Shown here: positions 27,991-36,194 of the stretch, one piece after another
Layout: the number at the start of each line of letters is the position of its first letter
Position numbering within the stretch: the stretch's first letter is position 1
Source of the DNA: Halomonas sp.
GTDB lineage: Bacteria; Pseudomonadota; Gammaproteobacteria; Pseudomonadales; Halomonadaceae
Length of the DNA stretch: 64,000 nt
NCBI RefSeq assembly: GCF_011050415.1
Contig: NZ_DRFS01000021.1
Span: 1 to 64,000, forward strand
Reading direction: 5' to 3'
The notes under the pieces: generated by a model
Seen by the model: only the letters and a program-made list of their open reading frames with translations
Told to the model about the DNA's origin: nothing
Database searches by the model: none
Program-made: the position numbers and the translations under genes

Positions 27991-28017
27991 TAAAGTCTGC
28001 CCAGCTTGCGCCGATAA
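27991..28017 (+). promoter_or_regulatory. Sigma-28 (FliA) promoter for fliS-fliT
   Basis: A TAAAGTCT -35 and a perfect GCCGATAA -10 are separated by exactly 15 bases (counted from TAAA). This is the best match to the FliA consensus in the window. It lies in the spacer after the PilZ/HD-GYP-like gene, about 100 bases before the fliS ATG, and drives fliS, fliT and probably the two genes that follow. Confidence 0.93.
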
Positions 28018-28065
28018 GATAAATAGCTGAGTACAATTCGCACTCATTTTGAAACATTTAATATT

Positions 28066-28101
28066 CGTGGTTTTCCTACTGTAGGGAAAAATGCAACCAC
28101 G
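28066..28101 (+). repeat. Inverted repeat (hairpin) in the fliS leader
   Basis: An outer pair CGTGGTT / AACCACG encloses an inner pair TTTTCCTA / TAGGGAAAA, all within 36 bases. In the RNA made from the sigma-28 promoter this would fold into a two-part stem ending about four bases before the fliS ribosome-binding site. No T run follows, so it is not a simple terminator. It may act in mRNA stability or translation control; this is an inference. Confidence 0.6.
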
Positions 28102-28117
28102 TATAGGAGTTCCGCTT

Positions 28118-28534
28118 ATGACTTACTCTCGCGGTAGCGCCGCCTACGGCCGAGGAGCAAATGCTTATGCGCGCGTCGGCGTAGAAAGTGGAGTGATGTC
28201 GGCAGACCCTCATCAGCTTATTGTGATGTTGTTTGACGGGGCTCAGGCTGCCATTCGCGCTGCACGCATTCATATGCAAGCAGGTAATACGCCAGAGAAA
28301 GGCAAGTCGATATCGAAAGCACTGGATATAATTAATAACGGCCTAGCGGCTGCTCTGGATCATGAAAAAGGTGGTGAAATCGCTGACCGCCTCGCTTCAC
28401 TTTATGATTATATCGTACGGCTATTATTGGCAGCTAACTTGCGCAACGATGAAGAGAGCTTGAATCAGGCTGAGCGCTTGCTTGAAGATGTTGCTTCTGC
28501 ATGGCGTGATATTGGGCAACAGCAGAGTGCGTGA
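28118..28534 (+). CDS. fliS: Flagellin export chaperone FliS
   Basis: A 138-residue chaperone. The family signature is clear: NAYARVGVESGVMSADPHQLIVMLFDGAQAAIRAARIHM, then a four-helix bundle. The frame extends nine codons upstream, but GGAG seven to ten bases before the chosen ATG fixes the start (MTYSRGSAAYGRG). FliS binds the C-terminus of flagellin and prevents premature polymerisation, although no fliC is present in the window. It leads a four-gene run with fliT, a FliK-like gene and an FlhB-like gene. Confidence 0.96.
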   Translation: MTYSRGSAAYGRGANAYARVGVESGVMSADPHQLIVMLFDGAQAAIRAARIHMQAGNTPEKGKSISKALDIINNGLAAALDHEKGGEIADRLASLYDYIVRLLLAANLRNDEESLNQAERLLEDVASAWRDIGQQQSA

Positions 28535-28541
28535 GGCAATA

Positions 28542-28952
28542 ATGTCAGCTTTGATACCCGCTAGTAGCGAAAGAGCTCAACAAACGTTGATAGAAAGCTA
28601 CGCAACGCTGTTGGCTAGCGTTGAATATATGCACGAACTTGCCAATACAGAGCAGTGGGCAGAGTTGATTGATCAGCGTACGAACTATGTAGTACAGGTT
28701 GAAAAGCTGCGTGAGTTAGATGCTCATGTCGTGCTTGATACTGCTAGTCAACGCCGTAAGGCAGAGCTGCTGGAGAGTATTCTTGAGCACGATGTCAACA
28801 TTCGTCGTCGTTTGGTAGCGCGCCGTGACGAGTTAGGTAAGCTCATTGGGGTAACGCAAAGGCAGCGCGATCTACATCGCGCTTACGCTCCTCAGCAAGG
28901 GGCTGCGGTGCCCTTTGATGCGGATGATGCTGACTCAACGAGGTCGTCGTGA
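28542..28952 (+). CDS. fliT: FliT-like flagellar chaperone
   Basis: A 136-residue helical protein beginning MSALIPASSERAQQTLIESYATLLASVEYM after a GAGG site. The upstream extension of the frame overlaps fliS and is not used. Size, predicted helix content and position directly after fliS fit FliT, the chaperone of the filament cap protein FliD, which in enterobacteria also binds FlhDC and lowers class II transcription. Sequence conservation in this family is weak, so the call is partly contextual. Its last four bases overlap the next gene (GTGA). Confidence 0.82.
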   Translation: MSALIPASSERAQQTLIESYATLLASVEYMHELANTEQWAELIDQRTNYVVQVEKLRELDAHVVLDTASQRRKAELLESILEHDVNIRRRLVARRDELGKLIGVTQRQRDLHRAYAPQQGAAVPFDADDADSTRSS

Positions 28953-30196
28953 GTGGGATCAATCCCCTCATTGATACGCTCTTGCATCAAGTGTTAGGGC
29001 GCCAAAGTGACGCGTCGTTGCAACGGGCATTCAATCAGCCTGTAAAGCCTATTCCGCCAGGTGAAGGGCCACGCGCCATACTTGGTGATGCTAATTTGGA
29101 TGGGCGTGCATCGACCGCACCGTTAGGCGACTTAAAAAGATTGCCGTTGCCGCTAGAGGGCGGCAAGGCTCCGCCGCGAGGTGAAGCGCCACCCTCTTCA
29201 CCTGGGTCAACTCAGACTCACTTTAGCCCAGCAGCGCGGACGATCGCTGACGTACTGCTACGTTTTCCCGCCCCTCCTTCGGTAATGCGTCCACAGGCGC
29301 CCCTTATAAGTAATGGAGAAGCGCCAGGGGTGAGCGCCGTTGCGTCACGTTTAGAGGCGAGTATCCGCGATAGCGGACTATTTTATGAATCACATTTAAA
29401 ACGTTGGTTTCAAGGACATAGTCCTCGCCAGCAGCTACTCAACGAGCCACAAATGCAACCTGGGCCACGTCCGCTGGCTCCTTCGATGCCCGGTGGTTTG
29501 GGTGTGGCAACTTCCCATACCGGGTTGGCTCCTTTAGTGGCATCGCCAGGATCACAGCCTAGTAGCCAGGCAAATATGGCTATTCTGCCGAACAGGCCAT
29601 TAATTCCAATCACCAACGATAAAGTCCTGGATCGTCCGGTTAGCATGGTCGCTACTACCACTCCTAGTTTGCCAAATGTCGCTGCGCCTGTAGGGGGGGA
29701 GGGGCGGGAAATTAGTCAGACACGAGTAGATGTGAGTCATGCAAGAGAAGTAGCAGAGCTAAATGCTAGCCGCCCTGCTCGTGAAATTGTTCATGAAAGC
29801 TTGCAAAGCCTAGTGCGTCAGCAGCTAGAAATGCTGGTTATGCCTACCATTCGCTGGGAAGGCGATGTTTGGGCAGGTATTTTTATGGCGCTAGTGATTA
29901 ATTTGCCTGTTCGTGAGGAGGGCCAGGAGGAGCGGCAAGATCAAGGAGAGTCGGATGAAGGCTGGCGCTCTGAAATGCAGTTAGATGTTCCTCATTTAGG
30001 TGCATTTAGTGCTTCCATGTGGCTTTACCGTAACGTGTTAAGTATAGATTTTACATCAGAAAGTCTTCATGCATATCAACGACTCGACGCCGGGTTGCCA
30101 ACGTTAGAGCAGCGTTTGAGCGCACTGGACTTACAAAAAGTGCAGTTACGGGTACGCTACATTGAGACAGATGAAACACATGTCAACGCCGGGTGA
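28949..30196 (+). CDS. FliK-like protein with hook-length-control C-terminal domain
   Basis: A 415-residue protein starting with GTG in a 4-base overlap with fliT. Residues 30-270 are Pro/Ser/Gly-rich low complexity. The C-terminal 130 residues resemble the FliK C-terminal domain (IRWEGDVWAGIFMALVINLP, then WRSEMQLDVPHLGAFSASMWLYRNVLSIDF and a QRLDAGLPTLEQRLSALDLQKVQLRV end). It is distinct from the fliK in the fliF-K block. It lies next to an FlhB C-terminal homolog, the natural partner of such a domain. Its role is not known; it may adjust substrate switching. The domain call is moderately sure. Confidence 0.75.
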   Translation: MSGINPLIDTLLHQVLGRQSDASLQRAFNQPVKPIPPGEGPRAILGDANLDGRASTAPLGDLKRLPLPLEGGKAPPRGEAPPSSPGSTQTHFSPAARTIADVLLRFPAPPSVMRPQAPLISNGEAPGVSAVASRLEASIRDSGLFYESHLKRWFQGHSPRQQLLNEPQMQPGPRPLAPSMPGGLGVATSHTGLAPLVASPGSQPSSQANMAILPNRPLIPITNDKVLDRPVSMVATTTPSLPNVAAPVGGEGREISQTRVDVSHAREVAELNASRPAREIVHESLQSLVRQQLEMLVMPTIRWEGDVWAGIFMALVINLPVREEGQEERQDQGESDEGWRSEMQLDVPHLGAFSASMWLYRNVLSIDFTSESLHAYQRLDAGLPTLEQRLSALDLQKVQLRVRYIETDETHVNAG

Positions 30197-30473
30197 GCGC
30201 CGCCGCCAAGCGGTCGCACTGGCTTACCAAGAAAACGACCGTGCCCCCCGCGTAGTGGCAAAAGGGTATGGCGATTTGGCTGAGAGGATTATGCTTGAAG
30301 CCAAGCGGCAAGGTATTTATGTACACGATGCACCTGAGCTTGTAGCACTTTTAATGCAGCTGGATTTGGATGCTGAAATCCCACCCGGCCTCTATCAAAT
30401 TGTCGCTGAACTGCTGGTATGGGTGTTTGAGCTTTCCGAGGAAGGGCTAAGTCATCGTGACATGCCTGAGTAG
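30180..30473 (+). CDS. FlhB C-terminal-domain homolog (EscU/YscU-type export switch fragment)
   Basis: A 97-residue cytosolic protein that matches the C-terminal part of FlhB after the autocleavage site. RRQAVALAYQENDRAPRVVAKG aligns with FlhB YAVALSYQEGSMGAPRLVAKG, followed by the APELVALLMQLDLDAEIPPGLYQIVAELLVWVF end. It has no membrane part and no NPTH cleavage motif. Similar stand-alone proteins (often called FhlB) occur in many flagellated bacteria and can replace the cleaved part of FlhB in some. The start is uncertain: ATG codons exist at 30171 and 30180, and a TTG at 30162. It overlaps the FliK-like gene by 17 bases. Confidence 0.85.
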   Translation: MSTPGERRRQAVALAYQENDRAPRVVAKGYGDLAERIMLEAKRQGIYVHDAPELVALLMQLDLDAEIPPGLYQIVAELLVWVFELSEEGLSHRDMPE

Positions 30474-30579
30474 CCAATTATGGACGTTGTGTGCAACCAT
30501 GAGGACAGGTAATAAAAAGTCATTAATGGCGCCAGTAAAATGGTTACAACATCGCGCCTGAGCCGTTCAATGGGACATC

Positions 30580-30912
30580 ATGAGTCAAACCAACTTTCTC
30601 GATGAAATTCAGGAAATAAACTTAGCGTATCTGCTTCTGGCGCAACGCTTACTCGATGAAGACCGCGAGGCTGCCATGTTTCGCTTAAAAATTGGCAGCG
30701 ATGTCGCCGAGCTGATTGTGTCACTCAATGCTCGACAGCTGACAAAATTGGCCCGTACGAGCCAGTTGCTGTGTCGATTTAGTCAAACAAGCGCTGAACG
30801 CCTTCGGCAGCTCACTGATAATCCTCGTGACCAAGGGTTGGCGGGTTTGCATGCTTCGCTTTTGCTTGCCTGTGAGCCGTTTGAGCCAATGCCGTCAGGA
30901 GAGGTGAAGTGA
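30580..30912 (+). CDS. flhD: Flagellar transcriptional regulator FlhD
   Basis: A 110-residue protein with the FlhD pattern ([30 protein letters not shown], then [13 protein letters not shown]). FlhD4C2 is the master activator of class II flagellar promoters. The last base triplets overlap flhC (GTGA), so the two subunits are made together. Only about 100 bases lie upstream, including a GTTGTGTGCAAC inverted repeat and no strong sigma-70 match. It stands downstream of fhlB-like and fliST, which would place a late-class transcript directly upstream of the master regulator. Confidence 0.95.
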   Translation: MSQTNFLDEIQEINLAYLLLAQRLLDEDREAAMFRLKIGSDVAELIVSLNARQLTKLARTSQLLCRFSQTSAERLRQLTDNPRDQGLAGLHASLLLACEPFEPMPSGEVK

Positions 30913-31448
30913 GCCAGAAAAGCTTGGTCGATGAGATGCACCAAGTGCAGCTGGCTATAGAACTGATCGAGCTAGGCGCGCGGTTGCAGGTGCTTGAAAC
31001 AGAAACTGAATTGAGTCGCACACGTTTAATTAAGCTGTATAAGGAAGTGCGTGGCATGTCGCCGCCAAAGGGTATGCTGCCCTTCTCTACCGATTGGTTT
31101 ATTACTTGGTTGCCTAATGTTCATTCGTCACTGTTTTATAACATCTATGTCAGCCTGAAAGATGCCTCTGGCTGCGAGCGTATTGATGCATTCGTCAAAG
31201 CATATCGTCTTTACGATGAGCAAATGTCACTTGAAAATGTGGAGCCAGTACTAGGATTAACGCGTGCTTGGACATTGGTGCGCTTTTTTGAGAGTGACTT
31301 GCTTCAGCTTAATCGATGCACGCGCTGCAATGGTCAGTTCGTTGCCCATGCGCACAGCCCTGCTCAACACTATGTATGTGGGATATGCCAACCCCCTTCA
31401 AGGGCTGGCAAAACGCGCAAAGCACAGGGCAATAGTGAAAAAATGTAA
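30909..31448 (+). CDS. flhC: Flagellar transcriptional regulator FlhC
   Basis: A 179-residue protein starting with GTG. The four zinc-binding cysteines are at residues 137, 140, 157 and 160, the same positions as in E. coli FlhC, within RCTRCNGQF and YVCGICQPP. The body has the conserved [25 protein letters not shown]. It forms the FlhD4C2 complex and contributes most of the DNA contact. The last 20 residues are basic and variable. A Cys at 89 is extra and not part of the zinc site. Confidence 0.96.
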   Translation: MSQKSLVDEMHQVQLAIELIELGARLQVLETETELSRTRLIKLYKEVRGMSPPKGMLPFSTDWFITWLPNVHSSLFYNIYVSLKDASGCERIDAFVKAYRLYDEQMSLENVEPVLGLTRAWTLVRFFESDLLQLNRCTRCNGQFVAHAHSPAQHYVCGICQPPSRAGKTRKAQGNSEKM

Positions 31449-31570
31449 CAGCACCTTCTTGTAGCTTACTAACGGTAGGGGATGAGGTATAAGACGTAAT
31501 GGTCTGTTGTTAATTATAAAGCATGAGTGCATTGGGTTAGATAGCTACAAAATTCAGCGTTGCTTTTTCA

Positions 31571-31607
31571 TTAAACAGCAGCTTAGCCCTAGTATAATGA
31601 GGCTAAG
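31571..31607 (+). promoter_or_regulatory. Possible promoter with an overlapping inverted repeat, upstream of motA
   Basis: A perfect TATAAT hexamer (31593-31598) has a poor -35 (TTAAAC, 16-base spacing). It lies inside a 7-base inverted repeat, CTTAGCC-N12-GGCTAAG (31582-31607). A regulator binding there would cover the -10 site. It is about 105 bases before the motA start. The 250-base spacer holds no good sigma-28 motif, although motAB is usually a FliA-dependent operon. Confidence 0.45.
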
Positions 31608-31701
31608 TTGTGCTGGGTGTGGAACACCTCTTAAACATCAGAACTGATGGCTAAGATTTGGTTCGCCTACTTACTTCTGAAATATCGTAAGGACTTTGCT
31701 T

Positions 31702-32571
31702 GTGCTGATACCTCTAGGCTATGTGGTCGTATTGCTTTGTGTGTTTGGTGGTTATGTGCTGGCAGGTGGCAGCCTAGGCCCTTTATACCAACCGCTAGAG
31801 CTGCTTATTATTGGCGGGGCAGGTGTTGGTGCATTTATTGCGGCTAACAACCTAAAAGCGATCAAGGCGACATTTAAGATACTGCCCAGGCTCAAGCGAA
31901 CCAAAAAATATAACAAAGCCTTTTATATGGAAGTCATGGCGCTGCAGTACAAGTTGCTGTCGAAAATTCGTCGTGAAGGGATGTTGGGTATTGAGCGAGA
32001 TATTGATAATCCGCAAGAAAGCCCGCTATTCCAAGAGCACCCCACCGTCTTAGCAGATCCTCATGTCATGAATTTTATGACTGACTACTTGCGCCTAATG
32101 GTAAGTGGCGGCATGGAGCCGATGGAAATTGATGAGTTGATGCTGCATGAGATTGAGGTATTTGAGCAAGAGGCTCATATTCCCATTGATGCCATCGCCA
32201 AAGTGGGTGATGCCATGCCTGCTTTTGGTATCGTGGCGGCGGTAATGGGGGTAATTAAAGCTTTGACCTATGCTGATGCCAGCCCCGAACAGATGGGAGA
32301 AATGATCGCCCATGCTCTGGTAGGCACCTTCCTGGGTATTTTGATTGGTTATGGCTTTATCAGCCCTATCGCTAGCTACGCGGGTCGCCAAGCGCAAGAA
32401 GCAGAAAAAATGCTGCAATGTATTCGTATAACGCTGCTCGCAAGTTTGCACGGCTACGCCCCTCAATTGGCCGTTGAGTTTGGTCGTAAAGCACTCTACA
32501 CCGCCGAGCGCCCCAGCTTTACGGAGTTAGAAGAGTATGTGAGGGATGCAAAAAAGGCCGGTAACGCATGA
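31702..32571 (+). CDS. motA: Flagellar motor stator protein MotA
   Basis: A 289-residue four-helix membrane protein. The start is a GTG that lies eight bases after TAAGGA and gives MLIPLGYVVVLLCVFGGYVLAGG, aligning with the enterobacterial MotA N-terminus; a TTG six bases upstream is too close to the SD. The cytoplasmic loop with charged residues (about 90-170) and the PAFGIVAAVMGVIKAL helix are conserved. With MotB it forms a proton channel that pushes on FliG. It overlaps motB by 4 bases. Confidence 0.95.
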   Translation: MLIPLGYVVVLLCVFGGYVLAGGSLGPLYQPLELLIIGGAGVGAFIAANNLKAIKATFKILPRLKRTKKYNKAFYMEVMALQYKLLSKIRREGMLGIERDIDNPQESPLFQEHPTVLADPHVMNFMTDYLRLMVSGGMEPMEIDELMLHEIEVFEQEAHIPIDAIAKVGDAMPAFGIVAAVMGVIKALTYADASPEQMGEMIAHALVGTFLGILIGYGFISPIASYAGRQAQEAEKMLQCIRITLLASLHGYAPQLAVEFGRKALYTAERPSFTELEEYVRDAKKAGNA

Positions 32572-33491
32572 GTAAGGGTGGTGACAAGCGCCCGATCGTT
32601 ATCCGGCGCAAAAAAAAGGTTCACGCCCATCACGGTGGCGCTTGGAAAATTGCATTAGCGGATTTTATGACCGCGCTAATGGCGCTGTTTCTCGTTATGT
32701 GGATTTTGAGTGTATCTAGCGATGCAACGCGACAAGCGGTCGCTGATTACTTTAGTACGCCTCTAATGACCGTTATTACCGGTGGAGACCGTTCTGGGAG
32801 TACACGGGTGATTCCTGGTGGCGGCCCAGATCCGACGCATAGTGACGGCGAGAGGGCGCGCATTGATACCCTTCAACGTACCCGGCCTAGCATGCAAGAG
32901 CGGCGCTTCTTTATGAATGTTCAAGAGCGTATTGAGAGGGCCATTGACCTTGATCCAGAACTACGTCAGTTACGCTCGCAAATGCGCTTTGACTTGACCC
33001 ATGAAGGGCTGCGTATTCAGCTATTTGACACTGACCAGCGGCCGATGTTTGAGCTGGGTAGTGATCAAGTCGCGCCCTATATGCGCAGCTTACTACGCAC
33101 CATAGCGCCATTACTCAATGAACTCCCTAATGAGTTAAGCATAAGTGGCCATACGGATAGCGTTCCTTACGCTGGCGGCTACCGTGGCTACAGTAATTGG
33201 GAACTTTCAAATGACCGCGCCAACGCTTCGCGACGCGAGCTCATTACAGGAGGGTTTGATCCAGGTCAACTGCTGCGCGTATCAGGCTTTGCGGATCGTG
33301 TGCTGTTACCTGAGACTGAGCCCACAGACCCTGTCAACCGGCGTATTGAGCTGGTGGTGCTGCTGCCGGAAATTGCCGAAGCTATTCGCAACCCAGCCGT
33401 AATGGGAGCTGATGTTTCATTGCCGGATACGTCAGTCGAAATGCCAGCAGAAATACAACAAGACGAGCCTCTGGCGCCAGACGCAGAGTGA
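32568..33491 (+). CDS. motB: Flagellar motor stator protein MotB
   Basis: A 307-residue protein. One transmembrane helix carries the channel aspartate Asp32 (WKIALADFMTALMALFLVMWIL, same residue number as in E. coli). The plug and the OmpA-like peptidoglycan-binding domain (about 185-275, ISGHTDSVPYAGGYRGYSNWELSNDRA) follow. The N-terminus is basic. The proton-type signature and the pairing with MotA suggest a proton-driven stator, but ion use is an inference. The gene overlaps motA by 4 bases and precedes cheA by about 40 bases. Confidence 0.96.
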   Translation: MSKGGDKRPIVIRRKKKVHAHHGGAWKIALADFMTALMALFLVMWILSVSSDATRQAVADYFSTPLMTVITGGDRSGSTRVIPGGGPDPTHSDGERARIDTLQRTRPSMQERRFFMNVQERIERAIDLDPELRQLRSQMRFDLTHEGLRIQLFDTDQRPMFELGSDQVAPYMRSLLRTIAPLLNELPNELSISGHTDSVPYAGGYRGYSNWELSNDRANASRRELITGGFDPGQLLRVSGFADRVLLPETEPTDPVNRRIELVVLLPEIAEAIRNPAVMGADVSLPDTSVEMPAEIQQDEPLAPDAE

Positions 33492-33533
33492 CCTAAGCCT
33501 TTCATAAAAGCGACGTTAAGGGTGGAGCGGTGA

Positions 33534-35621
33534 ATGGATATAGCAGATTTTTTTGACACCTTTTTTGAAGAGGCTGAGGAGCTGCTGTCGGATATGGAGC
33601 AGCATCTGTTGGAGCTGGATGTTGATGACCCCGACAGCGAACAGCTTAATGCTATTTTCCGAGCCGCCCATTCTATCAAGGGGGGCGCCGGAACCTTTGG
33701 TTTTACCGTATTACAAAAAACCACGCATATTTTGGAAAACCTTCTCGATTACGCACGTAAAGGCGAATTAACGTTGCGGGCAGATCTTGTAGACACCTTT
33801 TTAGAGGCTAAAGACATCATGCATGAGCAACTCGATGCCTATCGCAGCGAAGAGGAGCCAAATCAAGAAGCATTCGAGCGAATTTGCCAAGTGCTGCAAC
33901 AAATTGCCCTGGATGAAATTGGAGAGCAGTTAGACGCGCCGGCAGTGACCGCCGCTCAAACAAAAGCATCTCCAGCGCCTGCTGATAGGGATGATGCAGA
34001 GTCCAGTGAGGGTGCACATCTTCTGGTTGCACTACTCAATGTCAACGAAAAAGACCGCATCTTGTTGGTTGAAGAGTTAGAGCAGTTAGGTGACGTGCTA
34101 GCGCAGTCCGGTGATGAGAAGCGTTACGAGGTGACACTCAAAAGCAGCGACAGTGCTGACGATATTGAAGCGGTCATGTGCTTTATTATCGAGCCAGATC
34201 AGATATCAATTACTGCTATCGATAGTGCTGGTCCAGCCCCTAGCGCTGCGCAGCCAGACGTTTCTCAGGCGGATGCTCCTGCAGATGTGGCCGAAAAGCC
34301 TGCAGCTTCTACCTCTAAAGCGTCGTCTCAGGCGAATTCAGCCAACAGCAGTGCTAAAGAAAAGCCCAAAAAAGCCGTTGCCGAGTCCTCATCAATCCGT
34401 GTATCGGTTGATAAAGTTGATCAGATTATCAACTTGGTCGGTGAGCTAATTATTACCCAGTCGATGCTTGATCAAACGGTCAGCGACCTGGAGGGGCAGT
34501 CGGTGGGCAATAGCTCGCTGCAAAATGGCATGAGCCTATTGCAGCGTAATGCCCGCGACCTTCAAGAAGCGGTCATGTCAATTCGCATGATCCCCATGGA
34601 GTTCGTTTTCAGCCGCTTCCCCAGAGTTGTGCGCGACACGGCCGGAAAGCTGGGTAAAGAGATTGAGCTGATTACCGAAGGTAAGTCGACCGAGCTGGAT
34701 AAAAGCTTAGTTGAACGGATTACGGATCCGCTGACACACCTGGTACGCAATAGCCTAGACCACGGTGTTGAAATGCCTGATGTGCGAGAGGCTATCGGCA
34801 AGCCGCGGGTGGGCAAGCTGACGCTGTCGGCGCGGCATCAAGGCGGTAACATTCTGATTGAAGTGCGTGATGATGGCGCGGGCATTGATCGTGACCGGTT
34901 GCTTGCTAAAGCACGCGAAAACGGCATGAGCGTGTCGGACAACATGTCTGATGACGATGTCTTCCAGCTTATTTTTGCCCCTGGCTTCTCAACCGCCAAA
35001 GAAGTGACGGACGTGTCCGGCCGTGGCGTCGGTATGGATGTGGTGAAGCGGAATATTCAAAGCATGGGGGGGCGGGTCGAGATTCAGTCGAAGCTGGGTG
35101 AAGGCACTAATACGCGTATCGTATTGCCGCTTACGCTAGCGATTTTGGATGGCATGTCCATCAAAGTCGGCGGCGAGACATTTATCCTGCCACTCTCCAC
35201 CGTGCTTGAGTCGCTTCAGCCCTCAAAAGACGAAATGTACGCTATGGCTGGCGATGACGTGGTAATCAAAGTTCGCGATGAATACCTGCCGGTCATTGCT
35301 ATTCATGAAGTACTGGATGTCGAAAATGCCATTACCGACCCGACCAAAAGCATTGCCGTCATTGTACAGGGTGAAGGTCGACGCTATGCCATGTTGGTGG
35401 ATGAGTTGGTCGGCCAGCAGCAGGTAGTAGTTAAAAACTTGGAAGATAATTACCGCAAAGTGCCAGGCATCTCGGCCGCTACGATTTTGGGGGACGGTAG
35501 CGTTGCGTTGATTCTAGATATTACTGGTTTGCATCGCTTAAGTCGGTACAAGAAAGAAGCGGGTAAAAAAGTAACCAACCATCACAATTTTAAGTTTTAT
35601 AAGGAGGCGGAGCCGTCATGA
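33534..35621 (+). CDS. cheA: Chemotaxis histidine kinase CheA
   Basis: A 695-residue kinase. The HPt domain has the phosphorylated His46 in [17 protein letters not shown]2-like region with an Ala/Ser-rich linker (about 225-285) follows, then the dimerisation domain, the ATP-binding domain ([28 protein letters not shown]) and a CheW-like regulatory domain. It phosphorylates CheY and CheB in response to receptors. It is transcribed with cheW, which it overlaps by 4 bases. Confidence 0.97.
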   Translation: MDIADFFDTFFEEAEELLSDMEQHLLELDVDDPDSEQLNAIFRAAHSIKGGAGTFGFTVLQKTTHILENLLDYARKGELTLRADLVDTFLEAKDIMHEQLDAYRSEEEPNQEAFERICQVLQQIALDEIGEQLDAPAVTAAQTKASPAPADRDDAESSEGAHLLVALLNVNEKDRILLVEELEQLGDVLAQSGDEKRYEVTLKSSDSADDIEAVMCFIIEPDQISITAIDSAGPAPSAAQPDVSQADAPADVAEKPAASTSKASSQANSANSSAKEKPKKAVAESSSIRVSVDKVDQIINLVGELIITQSMLDQTVSDLEGQSVGNSSLQNGMSLLQRNARDLQEAVMSIRMIPMEFVFSRFPRVVRDTAGKLGKEIELITEGKSTELDKSLVERITDPLTHLVRNSLDHGVEMPDVREAIGKPRVGKLTLSARHQGGNILIEVRDDGAGIDRDRLLAKARENGMSVSDNMSDDDVFQLIFAPGFSTAKEVTDVSGRGVGMDVVKRNIQSMGGRVEIQSKLGEGTNTRIVLPLTLAILDGMSIKVGGETFILPLSTVLESLQPSKDEMYAMAGDDVVIKVRDEYLPVIAIHEVLDVENAITDPTKSIAVIVQGEGRRYAMLVDELVGQQQVVVKNLEDNYRKVPGISAATILGDGSVALILDITGLHRLSRYKKEAGKKVTNHHNFKFYKEAEPS

Positions 35622-36115
35622 GTCAGGCCAATAGTGGGGCGGTATTAGCCGCAGAAGCCGAAAACCGTGAGTTTCTGGTGTTCTCTTTGGGCGATGAAGA
35701 GTACGCCATTGATATCCTGAAGGTGCAGGAAATTCGTGGTTATGAAAATGTAACACGCATTGCCAATGCACCTGATTTTATCAAAGGGGTCACCAACCTA
35801 CGTGGTGTCATTGTACCTATCGTTGACCTGCGTATTAAGTTTCACCTGGAGAACGTCGAATATGGCGGCCAAACGGTGGTTATCGTGGTCAATGTCGCTG
35901 ACCGAGTTGTTGGTATCGTCGTGGATGGTGTTTCTGATGTAATGACGTTAACCCCCGATCAAATTAAGCCCGCCCCGGAATTTGGTGTGACGCTCTCTTC
36001 TGATTTCTTGAGCGGTTTAGGCAGTTTAGACGACCGTATGTTGGTACTTGTGGATATCGATAAGCTACTGACCAGCGAAGAAATGGCGCTGGTAGAGAGT
36101 ACGAGCAGCCACTAA
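35618..36115 (+). CDS. cheW: Chemotaxis coupling protein CheW
   Basis: A 165-residue CheW-domain protein ([66 protein letters not shown]). It bridges receptors and CheA. The ATG overlaps the cheA stop and follows a strong AAGGAGG ribosome-binding site. After it, a small GTGCC-TT-GGCAC inverted repeat lies before the next receptor gene. Confidence 0.97.
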   Translation: MSQANSGAVLAAEAENREFLVFSLGDEEYAIDILKVQEIRGYENVTRIANAPDFIKGVTNLRGVIVPIVDLRIKFHLENVEYGGQTVVIVVNVADRVVGIVVDGVSDVMTLTPDQIKPAPEFGVTLSSDFLSGLGSLDDRMLVLVDIDKLLTSEEMALVESTSSH

Positions 36116-36194
36116 TTTGGTCAGTGCCTTGGCACAGGGAAGTATGCTAAAAATACTTAAAAAAGCATTCTCGCACTAAGGAAAGTGCTCGGGA

